Assembly: GCF_003254545.1 (NCBI RefSeq)
Contig: NZ_QJRH01000071.1
Span: forward strand, 366,992 to 430,991
Direction of reading: 5' to 3'
DNA length: 64,000 nucleotides
DNA from: Flavobacterium tistrianum
GTDB lineage: Bacteria; Bacteroidota; Bacteroidia; Flavobacteriales; Flavobacteriaceae
Below the pieces are notes generated by a model, which searched no databases, was not told the DNA's origin, and was given only the letters and a program-made list of their open reading frames with translations. This document shows positions 1-6,320 of this stretch, in pieces (positions within the stretch are counted from its first letter, which is position 1; each line of letters starts with the position of its first letter). The position numbers and the translations under genes are program-made.

Positions 1-279
1 GAAGAAGGAGTGGCAAAATCGGTTGAAGTATGGCAAGATGATGTTTTGGTTGGTGGTTTGTATGGAATTGATTTGGGAAAGGGAAATATTTTTTGCGGAG
101 AAAGTATGTTTTCTAAAGTTTCAAATGCTTCGAAAACAGCTTTTATTGCATTAGCTTTATATTTGAAAAAAGAAAATTACAAATTGCTGGATTGTCAGGT
201 TTACAATCCGCATTTGGAGAGCTTAGGCTGCCGAGAAATTGATCGTGAAGAGTTTATGTCCATTTTAAAAAGTAAATAG
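1..279 (+). CDS. aat: Leucyl/phenylalanyl-tRNA--protein transferase, C-terminal part (5' truncated)
   Basis: The reading frame is open from the first base, so the gene begins outside the window. The visible 92 residues match the C-terminal half of Aat: a VEVWQDDVLVGGLYGIDLG segment, then FCGESMFSKVSNASKTAF, then LLDCQVYNPHLESLGCREI. These are the conserved core of the transferase fold. Aat moves Leu or Phe from aminoacyl-tRNA to the N-terminal Arg or Lys of proteins, making them N-end-rule substrates for ClpS/ClpAP in the cytoplasm. A GTG codon lies at base 10, but homology clearly extends upstream of it, so it is not the start. The MOSC gene follows after 4 bp, suggesting co-transcription. 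Confidence 0.93.
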   Translation, partial: EEGVAKSVEVWQDDVLVGGLYGIDLGKGNIFCGESMFSKVSNASKTAFIALALYLKKENYKLLDCQVYNPHLESLGCREIDREEFMSILKSK

Positions 280-283
280 AAAA

Positions 284-1078
284 ATGAGTGCAATTTACAG
301 CGTAAAAGAAATTTATATTTATCCGATAAAAAGCTTGGCAGGAATCAGTCTTGAATCTGCAAAAGCTGAAGAAATGGGCTTTGAAAACGATCGCCGTTGG
401 ATGCTGGTTGATGCAGAAAACCAAATGCTGACACAGAGAGAACATCGAATTATGAGTCAGTTTTATCCGCAGATTTCAAATGGAAAAATCAGCATTACTT
501 TTCAGGATCAAAAGCATGAATTTTCTATTAACGAACATTTAGAAAACGCAATAGAAGTAAATGTTTGGGATGATAAAAGTGAAGTGGTTGAGGTAAATCT
601 TGAAACTTCAAAATGGTTTAGCCAACATTTAGGTTTTGAATGTAAATTGGTTAAAATACTTAAAAATGGAGCTCGTAAACACGAAAGCTCCAAATTAAAA
701 GAAACATTCAATGTAAGTCTTGCAGATGGTTATCCATATTTATTACTTGGAACCAAAAGCTTGGATTTTTTGAATGATAAATTGGATGAAAAAATTACCA
801 TAAAAAGATTTCGCCCAAACCTTGTAGTAAGTACTGAAAAACCTCATGAAGAAGATGATTTTAAGACTTTTAAGATAGGAGAGGTTCAATTTAAAAATAT
901 AAAACCCTGCGGAAGATGTGTTATGGTAAACAATGATCCAGAAAATGGGCGTTTGAAAAAAGAACCTCTAAAAACGTTGAGCAAATACAGAAATGTTGAT
1001 AATTCGGTTTTATTCGGAACCAATATTGTGAGTCTGAATTCTGGAATTATCAGCGTAGGAGATGAGGTTGTTTTTTAG
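284..1078 (+). CDS. MOSC domain-containing protein with N-terminal beta-barrel domain
   Basis: This 264-residue protein has the MOSC_N plus MOSC architecture. The N-terminal beta-barrel begins with VKEIYIYPIKSLAGISL and GFENDRRWMLVD. The C-terminal MOSC domain carries the conserved motif RFRPNLVV followed by KPCGRCVMVNND, whose cysteine is the usual sulfur- or molybdenum-carrying residue of the family (as in the Moco sulfurase C-terminus, YcbX and mARC). Family knowledge suggests a molybdenum-cofactor-dependent reductase or a sulfur carrier. No ferredoxin domain like that of YcbX is present. The substrate is unknown. Its 3' end overlaps the convergent thiF 3' end by 4 bp, leaving no room for a separate terminator. 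Confidence 0.85.
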   Translation: MSAIYSVKEIYIYPIKSLAGISLESAKAEEMGFENDRRWMLVDAENQMLTQREHRIMSQFYPQISNGKISITFQDQKHEFSINEHLENAIEVNVWDDKSEVVEVNLETSKWFSQHLGFECKLVKILKNGARKHESSKLKETFNVSLADGYPYLLLGTKSLDFLNDKLDEKITIKRFRPNLVVSTEKPHEEDDFKTFKIGEVQFKNIKPCGRCVMVNNDPENGRLKKEPLKTLSKYRNVDNSVLFGTNIVSLNSGIISVGDEVVF

Positions 1079-1785
1079 AAATTCAACTTTGTAAAATTCC
1101 AGTTTAAGGTATTAAAAATAACAAGTTCATTATTTAAAGGTGGCAATTCTAAAATCAGCTTTAAAGTTTCGTGCGCCATCATGTTGCCTATAATTCCAGG
1201 CAATGTTCCTAAAACACCATTTAAATTACAATTTGGAACATCTTTTGGATCGGGCATTTCCGGGAATAAATCCCTAAGATTTTTACTTCCGTTATGATTA
1301 AAAACAGCAAGTTGTCCTTCAAATTTTAAAATACTTCCGTAAATCAAAGGTTTTTTAAGCTGAACGCAAGTATCATTGACTAAATAACGAGTGGAGAAAT
1401 TATCAGAACCATCGACAACAATATCATATTGCTGAATGATTTCCGATGCATTTTCAGCAGTTAATTTTTCATTAATGGCAACAGCCTCAATTAACGGATT
1501 TAGTTTAGAAACTACTTCTTTAGCAACAATTGATTTATGCTGACCAATTTCATTTTCGGTATATAAAATCTGTCTATGGAGATTATGAATTTCAATGGTA
1601 TCAAAATCCATGATTCCAATAAATCCAACTCCTGCAGTCGCAATATATTGCAAAATCGGACAGCCCAAACCACCGGCTCCAATTACCAGAACTCTGGCCT
1701 TTTTTAATTTTTCCTGCCCTTCATCGCCAATTTCAGGAAGGATGGTTTGTCTATTGTAGCGAAGGAATTCTTTTATGATACTCAT
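1075..1785 (-). CDS. thiF: ThiF/MoeB/HesA-family adenylyltransferase
   Basis: This 236-residue E1-like enzyme adenylates the C-terminal Gly-Gly of the sulfur carrier ThiS before sulfur transfer. Visible motifs are the ATP-binding GAGGLG at residues 36-41, the NLHRQ arginine region (68-72), the DGSDNF loop at 125-130, and a candidate catalytic cysteine in VPNC (Cys186). The two CxxC zinc-binding pairs of E. coli ThiF/MoeB are missing: the position usually written CYRCLFP reads NLRDLFP, and the protein stops before a C-terminal CxxC. MoeB-like activity cannot be excluded, but position as the last gene of a thi operon with its own thiS favours ThiF. Confidence 0.88.
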   Translation of the reverse strand: MSIIKEFLRYNRQTILPEIGDEGQEKLKKARVLVIGAGGLGCPILQYIATAGVGFIGIMDFDTIEIHNLHRQILYTENEIGQHKSIVAKEVVSKLNPLIEAVAINEKLTAENASEIIQQYDIVVDGSDNFSTRYLVNDTCVQLKKPLIYGSILKFEGQLAVFNHNGSKNLRDLFPEMPDPKDVPNCNLNGVLGTLPGIIGNMMAHETLKLILELPPLNNELVIFNTLNWNFTKLNF

Positions 1786-1856
1786 TATTTTAATTGTGAA
1801 TTGTGAATTGTGAATTGTAAAATGTTAAGTCTTGGAACCTGAAAATTGAAACAATT
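1786..1856 (-). repeat. thiH-thiF spacer with short direct repeats
   Basis: The spacer contains a run of four TGTGAAT/TGTAAAA-like units (1793-1819, TGTGAATTGTGAATTGTGAA). No promoter or terminator is evident. Similar low-complexity AT-rich words fill other spacers of this operon. Confidence 0.5.
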
Positions 1857-2969
1857 TCAACTATAAACTTTGTCCCAATCTTTCCAAACAGGTTCATAAC
1901 CTGCATTTTTTATGATGTTTGAAATTTCTTCTGCTGAACGTTCATCGCTGATTTCGAATTGCTCCAAAGATTGCGGATCAACAACATAACCGCCAGGATT
2001 TGTCTTCGAACCAGCGCTCATACTTGTAACTCCAATCGGAATAATGTTGTTTCTGAATTTCTCATTTTCTCGCGTTGAAATAGAGATCTCTAAATCTTCA
2101 TTCCACAATCTGTATGCGCAAATTAATTGTGTCAAATCTTTGTCATCCATAATGAAATTAGGCTCTATAATGCCTTCTGCTGGACGGAGACGTGGAAAAG
2201 AAACAGAATATTTCGTCTGCCAATATTTCTTTTGAAGATAATCTAAATGTAAAGCATTGAAAAAACTATCAGTTCGCCAGTCTTCCAAACCTAATAAAAC
2301 CCCTAAACCAATTTTATGAATTCCAGCAGTTCCAATTCTATCAGGCGTTTCTAATCGATAATCAAAGTTTGATTTTTTTCCTTTTGTATGATATTTTTTG
2401 TAAACTTCCTGATGATATGTTTCCTGATAAACTAAAACTGAATATACTCCAGCATAATGCAAACGCTGGTAATCTTCTTTAGAAAGCGGTTGCACTTCAA
2501 CAGAAATAATGGAAAAATCTTTTCTAATTAGAGCAATTGCATTCAGGAAATAATTGATGTTTACAGTATAATTTGCTTCGCCTGTAACCAATAAAACATG
2601 GTCAAAACCAGCACTTTTTAAGGCTTCGACTTCTAGTTTTATTTCGGCATCAGAAAGTGTTTTTCTTTTGATTTTATTGTCTAAACTAAATCCGCAGTAC
2701 GTACAGATATTTTGACATTCATTACTCAAGTATAACGGAGCATACATTTGTATCGTTTTTCCAAAACGTTTTTTGGTGATTTCATGGCACTTTTGAGCCA
2801 TTTGTTCCAAATAATTTTGAGCAATAGGCGAGATTAAGATCAAAAAATCATCGAGATTGTATTTGGTTTTGGACAAAGTGCGCTCAACATCTTTTGATGT
2901 GGTTTTGTATATTTTAGATTGGATTTCATCCCAATTATATTGCTCAAAAATGGATTTGAATGTTTTCAT
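1857..2969 (-). CDS. thiH: 2-iminoacetate synthase (radical SAM, thiazole branch)
   Basis: ThiH cleaves tyrosine with SAM to give dehydroglycine (2-iminoacetate) for thiazole formation by ThiG. The 370-residue protein has the CxxxCxxC cluster motif as NECQNICTYCGFS near residue 90, followed by the expected TIM-barrel segments (VLLVTGEAN, SVEVQPLS, GLGVLLGLEDW). I start it at the ATG at 2969 (MKTFKSIFEQYNWDE), the family's usual beginning. A longer frame to 3029 would run into the inverted repeat of the upstream cassette and adds only unrelated residues. It lies between the GxxExxY cassette and thiF, so the cassette separates it from thiG, its functional partner. Confidence 0.95.
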   Translation of the reverse strand: MKTFKSIFEQYNWDEIQSKIYKTTSKDVERTLSKTKYNLDDFLILISPIAQNYLEQMAQKCHEITKKRFGKTIQMYAPLYLSNECQNICTYCGFSLDNKIKRKTLSDAEIKLEVEALKSAGFDHVLLVTGEANYTVNINYFLNAIALIRKDFSIISVEVQPLSKEDYQRLHYAGVYSVLVYQETYHQEVYKKYHTKGKKSNFDYRLETPDRIGTAGIHKIGLGVLLGLEDWRTDSFFNALHLDYLQKKYWQTKYSVSFPRLRPAEGIIEPNFIMDDKDLTQLICAYRLWNEDLEISISTRENEKFRNNIIPIGVTSMSAGSKTNPGGYVVDPQSLEQFEISDERSAEEISNIIKNAGYEPVWKDWDKVYS

Positions 2970-2985
2970 TTTTTTATTTGTTTCC

Positions 2986-3506
2986 CGCAGATTTTGCAGA
3001 TCATGCAGATTAAATTTTATTGGCAACACGATGAATATTTTCTAAGATATTAGAGCAGTTGAAATTGACTAATAGTCCAAGTTTTTTGTTAGTCAATTTT
3101 AAATAAGTATTTAATTGTTTAAAATGAATAGGTTTTATTTCTTCTACTGATTTCAATTCTATAATTACTTTATTTTCGACCAAAATGTCTAATCTGAAAG
3201 TTATATCTAAGTAAACATTATCATATTTAACTGGTAAATCAATTTGTTTAACTACGTGTAATCCATCTTTTTCTAATTGATAATAAAGTGCGCTCTCATA
3301 AATTGATTCTAATAATCCAGGCCCAAGAGTGTTATATACTTTAAAAATTGCTCCTCTAATTTTATATGAAATCTCATTTTCTGACATATTTTTTTAATTC
3401 AAAATTAAAGAAAATTCTGTCTTTTTGAATATGGTGAAAATATCATAATAAATAGAATGACCAGTTTTAGCATATAAAAATATCTGCTAAATCTGCAGAA
3501 TCTGCG
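2986..3506 (-). mobile_element. Candidate GxxExxY cassette bounded by 25-bp inverted repeats
   Basis: Bases 2986-3010 and 3482-3506 form imperfect terminal inverted repeats, matching at 21 of 25 positions. The left end reads CGCAGATT-T-TGCAGAT-CAT-GCAGAT. The right end, on the other strand, reads CGCAGATT-C-TGCAGAT-TTA-GCAGAT. Each end is itself built from three GCAGAT words. Between them lies one gene, the GxxExxY protein, whose stop codon abuts the left repeat. The unit sits between thiG and thiH in an otherwise uninterrupted thiamine operon. I infer a small mobile or mobilised element. No target-site duplication is obvious. Confidence 0.55.
3010..3387 (-). CDS. GxxExxY family protein (PD-(D/E)xK-like)
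   Basis: This 125-residue protein carries the family signature GPGLLESIYESAL (GLLESIY fits GxxExxY) near residues 24-30. It then has a nuclease-like core with TFRLDILVENKVIIELKS, the D...ExK arrangement of the PD-(D/E)xK fold (PF13366-like). Function in the family is unproven. Nuclease activity is an inference from the fold. Bacteroidota genomes often carry several copies in odd contexts. Here it interrupts the thi operon between thiG and thiH and is bracketed by inverted repeats at 2986-3010 and 3482-3506. It has no evident role in thiamine synthesis. Orientation is the same as the operon, so read-through transcription is possible. Confidence 0.85.
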   Translation of the reverse strand: MSENEISYKIRGAIFKVYNTLGPGLLESIYESALYYQLEKDGLHVVKQIDLPVKYDNVYLDITFRLDILVENKVIIELKSVEEIKPIHFKQLNTYLKLTNKKLGLLVNFNCSNILENIHRVANKI

Positions 3507-3520
3507 AGAGAAAAATCAAT

Positions 3521-4297
3521 TTACTCATAAAGAAAAGAAGTCAACGGGCTAGAAGCCGAAGCATAATTTTGCTGATTAGCAACTTTAGCTTCAAAAGCCT
3601 TTCTTCCAGCAATAACCGCTTCTTTAAAAGCTTCAGCCATTAATTTCGGATTTCCTGCAACGGCAATCGCAGTATTCACCAAAACAGCATCGGCTCCAAT
3701 TTCCATTGCTTTTGCTGCATCAGATGGCGCTCCAATTCCTGCATCTACAATAACAGGAACTGTACTTTGTTCGATTATAATTTCGAGAAAATCAATCGTT
3801 TTTAAACCTTTATTGCTTCCAATTGGTGAGCCTAAAGGCATTACAGCCGATGTTCCTGCGCTTTCTAAATGTTTGCACAAAACAGGATCAGCGTGAATAT
3901 AAGGAAGTACAATAAAACCCAATTTTGCCAATTCTTCTGTCGCTTTTAAAGTTTCAATTGGATCGGGCATCAAATATTTTGGGTCAGGATGAATTTCCAG
4001 TTTTACCCAGTTGGTTTCCAAAGCTTCTCGAGCCAGTTGCGCAGCAAAAACAGCTTCTTTGGCATTTCTCGCTCCAGAAGTATTGGGTAATAAATTGATA
4101 TTTGGATATTTTAAGTGCGATAAAATAGCGTCGGTATCAGTTTCAAGATCAATGCGTTTTAATGCAACAGTAACTAATTCGCTTTCTGAAGCCAAAATAG
4201 CCTGTTCCATTTCTTCATTCGAGCCAAATTTTCCCGTTCCAAGAAACAGACGGGATACGAACGCTTTGTCTCCTAAATTAAACAATGATGTTTGCAT
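3521..4297 (-). CDS. thiG: Thiazole synthase
   Basis: ThiG condenses 1-deoxy-D-xylulose 5-phosphate, ThiS-thiocarboxylate and dehydroglycine into the thiazole phosphate moiety. The 258-residue TIM barrel shows the opening FLGTGKFGSNEEM, PNTSGARNAKEAV, and WVKLEIHPDPKYLMPD, with the Schiff-base lysine at Lys99. It then shows MPLGSPIGSNKGL and VPVIVDAGIGAPSDAAKAMEIGADAVLVNTAIA, the phosphate-binding end of the barrel. Length is normal for the family. Its start overlaps the end of thiE by 20 bp, indicating translational coupling. Confidence 0.97.
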   Translation of the reverse strand: MQTSLFNLGDKAFVSRLFLGTGKFGSNEEMEQAILASESELVTVALKRIDLETDTDAILSHLKYPNINLLPNTSGARNAKEAVFAAQLAREALETNWVKLEIHPDPKYLMPDPIETLKATEELAKLGFIVLPYIHADPVLCKHLESAGTSAVMPLGSPIGSNKGLKTIDFLEIIIEQSTVPVIVDAGIGAPSDAAKAMEIGADAVLVNTAIAVAGNPKLMAEAFKEAVIAGRKAFEAKVANQQNYASASSPLTSFLYE

Positions 4298-4916
4298 ATA
4301 ATTTTTCTTTTAATTGTTGAATTAATTTTTCCTTTTCATCACTTTCAGTAATGATTCCAGAAACGGCAATTCCGAAAATTCCAGTTTCCATTAACGGACT
4401 CACATCGCGTAATGTGATGCCTCCAATAGCATAAACTGGAATGTCGATTTTATTTTTTTTCAGTTTTTGAAGAATTTCATGATAACCTGACAAACCCAAA
4501 ATTGGACTCAGTTTTTCTTTTGTAGCTGTAAACCTGAAAGGCCCCAAGCCAATATAATCGCAACCGTTTTTTACGTGATTTTCGATATCTTCAAAAGTAT
4601 TGGCAGTTCCTCCGATGATTTTTGTAGAGCCTAAAATCGCTCTTGCTTCATCGATTTTTGTGTCCGTTAGTCCTAAATGAACACCATCAGCTGAAATTTG
4701 TTCTGCGAGATGTAAATCGTCATTTACAATAAAATTCGCAAGATATTCTTCGCACAAAGGTTTTACTGCTTCCGCCAAAGTAAAAACGTCTTTTTGAGTT
4801 TGATTTTTAAATCGCATTTGTACCCAATTGCATCCAGCATCAAGCGCTTGGTGTATGTTGCGTAATTGGTCGTCAATTGTTTCGCCTTGCGAAATATATT
4901 GCAGTTTGTTATACAT
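4278..4916 (-). CDS. thiE: Thiamine-phosphate synthase
   Basis: ThiE joins HMP-pyrophosphate and thiazole phosphate to form thiamine monophosphate. The 212-residue TIM barrel retains the canonical residues: WVQMRFKN for pyrophosphate binding, FIVNDDLHLAEQISADGVHLG with the Mg-binding aspartate, IIGGTANT, DYIGLGPFRFTATK and the final AIGGI and GIAVSGII loops. This contrasts with the divergent paralogue at 5619-6230, so this copy is the better candidate for the main catalytic enzyme. It overlaps thiD by 8 bp and thiG by 20 bp. Confidence 0.95.
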   Translation of the reverse strand: MYNKLQYISQGETIDDQLRNIHQALDAGCNWVQMRFKNQTQKDVFTLAEAVKPLCEEYLANFIVNDDLHLAEQISADGVHLGLTDTKIDEARAILGSTKIIGGTANTFEDIENHVKNGCDYIGLGPFRFTATKEKLSPILGLSGYHEILQKLKKNKIDIPVYAIGGITLRDVSPLMETGIFGIAVSGIITESDEKEKLIQQLKEKLYANIIV

Positions 4917-5661
4917 AATGGTATCCGATTAATGTTGTAGTTGAACTAAGATAGTTTTCAATATAGATTTTAGCATTTTTGCAGGCTTCTTCTGTAGTTT
5001 GGTTTAGGGCTAAATTTGAAGCGATAGCCGAAGAAAGGACACAGCCTGAGCCATGTTTTTCGTAGCAGTCTTTTTCAGTAGGAAATAAATCAAGAATTTT
5101 ATTTTTCAAAAACAATTGATCTTTTCCGATTTCATTTGAATTGTGTCCGCCTTTGAGCAGAATTGCAGTCGAAATTTCATTCTCAATCCAAAGATGATCT
5201 TTTATAAAACCGGGAAGTAATTGTTCGATTTCTATATAATTTGGTGTAATCAAATTGATTTTTGACAAGATTTGGTTGAGATCTGAATGATCTTCAATGT
5301 TTAAGAAATCAAACTCTGTAGTCGATTTTAAAACTGGATCCCAGACAATTTTTGTATCAGGAGAAATCAATTTTATCGTTGATAGAATTCGATTTAAGTA
5401 AGAAAGAGATGGTACAATCCCTATTTTAACAGCACTTATTTTATAGCTTTGAAACAAGACTTCAATAGATCGTATCACAAAATTGATATTAATCCATTCA
5501 ATCTTATAAAATTCATTTTCAGTCTGAATAGTATTAGCTGTTGCAATAGCGAAGCCAGTAACTTTATGCTGTTCAAATGTTTTGATATCAGCCAAAATCC
5601 CAGCACCACCAGACGGATCTAAACCTGCGATTGTGAGTACGAATGGACGATTTTCTGACAT
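4909..5661 (-). CDS. thiD: Hydroxymethylpyrimidine/phosphomethylpyrimidine kinase
   Basis: ThiD phosphorylates HMP and HMP-phosphate to HMP-pyrophosphate. The 250-residue ribokinase-fold protein begins with FVLTIAGLDPSGGAGILADIKTFEQHKVTG, the substrate-binding loop of the family. It ends with the anion-hole/catalytic-base motif KHGSGCVLSSAIASNLA. VWDPVLKS and LITPNYIEIEQLLPG are also family hallmarks. The central part is more divergent than in E. coli. It overlaps the upstream thiE-like gene by 43 bp and the downstream thiE by 8 bp, so the three are probably translationally coupled. Confidence 0.94.
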   Translation of the reverse strand: MSENRPFVLTIAGLDPSGGAGILADIKTFEQHKVTGFAIATANTIQTENEFYKIEWININFVIRSIEVLFQSYKISAVKIGIVPSLSYLNRILSTIKLISPDTKIVWDPVLKSTTEFDFLNIEDHSDLNQILSKINLITPNYIEIEQLLPGFIKDHLWIENEISTAILLKGGHNSNEIGKDQLFLKNKILDLFPTEKDCYEKHGSGCVLSSAIASNLALNQTTEEACKNAKIYIENYLSSTTTLIGYHYV

Positions 5662-6230
5662 AATTTAAATTGTTTTACAGGATTTTCATTGTTCCAAATA
5701 CTTCCCAAAAGAGCGATATCATCAAAACCATTTTCAAGAGTTTTGTGTATGTTTTGAGAATCAATTCCGCCTAAAGCAATAACTTTCGTTTTATAGTTTT
5801 TTCGCAATTTTAATGCTTCAAAAAGATCAATTATTGGATAATAATTTTCTTTTGAAATGCTTTTAAAAACTGGACTTAAGAATGCATAATCAAAATCATT
5901 TTCTAACGAATTAAAATCTTCTACTGAATGTGTTGATGTCGATTTATACCTACAAGGTTTTGGAAACCTTGCAGGAGAATCAAGATTGCTTTTTCTTTCT
6001 TTTTCAGAAAAATGCAATCGTTTAATTCCAAAATCTTCTGCCAAATCATAATGATTGTGCAAAACCAGTTTATTACGAAATTCTAGTTTTATCTGATTAA
6101 TAAACTGAGTCATTTCCAACTCTGAAAAATCAGGTTTTCGAATATGAAGCAAAGACAATCCTTCTTCTAATAAAGAATGTAGAATTTGAATTTCATCTTC
6201 AATAAAAAAAGGATTTGTAATCACAATCAT
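5619..6230 (-). CDS. ThiE/TenI-like thiamine phosphate synthase family protein
   Basis: This 203-residue TIM-barrel protein is a second member of the ThiE/TenI superfamily in the operon. LLHIRKPD, LHNHYDLAEDFGIKRLHFSEKE, STSTHS, FLSPVFKSISK and ALGGI line up with ThiE motifs. However, the canonical ND of NDxxxLA is NH, and GPxxxTxTK is replaced by SPVFKSISK. It therefore resembles TenI more than ThiE. A thiazole-tautomerase or accessory role is an inference, and a degenerate synthase is the alternative. A 27-bp palindrome (5949-5975) is inserted in frame and encodes a short extra segment (PARFPKPCR) between the LHFSEKE and STSTHS motifs. The gene overlaps thiD by 43 bp. Confidence 0.82.
   Translation of the reverse strand: MIVITNPFFIEDEIQILHSLLEEGLSLLHIRKPDFSELEMTQFINQIKLEFRNKLVLHNHYDLAEDFGIKRLHFSEKERKSNLDSPARFPKPCRYKSTSTHSVEDFNSLENDFDYAFLSPVFKSISKENYYPIIDLFEALKLRKNYKTKVIALGGIDSQNIHKTLENGFDDIALLGSIWNNENPVKQFKLCQKIVHSYSQSQV
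5949..5975. repeat. Palindromic element inserted in frame in a coding gene
   Basis: Two 12-bp arms, CCTACAAGGTTT (5949-5960) and AAACCTTGCAGG (5964-5975), are inverse complements with one mismatch and enclose a 3-bp loop. Total length is 27 bp, exactly nine codons. It lies inside the ThiE/TenI-like gene, between conserved motifs. It looks like a copy of a dispersed flavobacterial palindrome normally found between genes. That family assignment is from memory and not checked here. Confidence 0.75.
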
Positions 6231-6320
6231 TTCAAAAAAGTATTAAGTATTAAGATGAAAGTATTAAGAGTTTGCAGATTTTAAGTCTTAATACTTAATT
6301 CTTCCATCTTAATACTTTTG
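6231..6320. repeat. thiC to thiE-like spacer with long imperfect inverted repeat
   Basis: Bases about 6238-6268 and 6286-6317 are imperfect inverse complements built from AAGTATTAAG words (AAGTATTAAG...GTATTAAG and CTTAATACTT...CTTAATACTT). The RNA could fold into a long AU-rich hairpin within the thi transcript. It may act as a processing or partial termination point between thiC and the rest of the operon. It lacks a clear U-tract. Confidence 0.5.

Noticed and set aside
2970..3029. Upstream extension of thiH to 3029
   Set aside because: The extra 20 residues come from the cassette's inverted repeat and adjacent DNA and have no counterpart in ThiH proteins.
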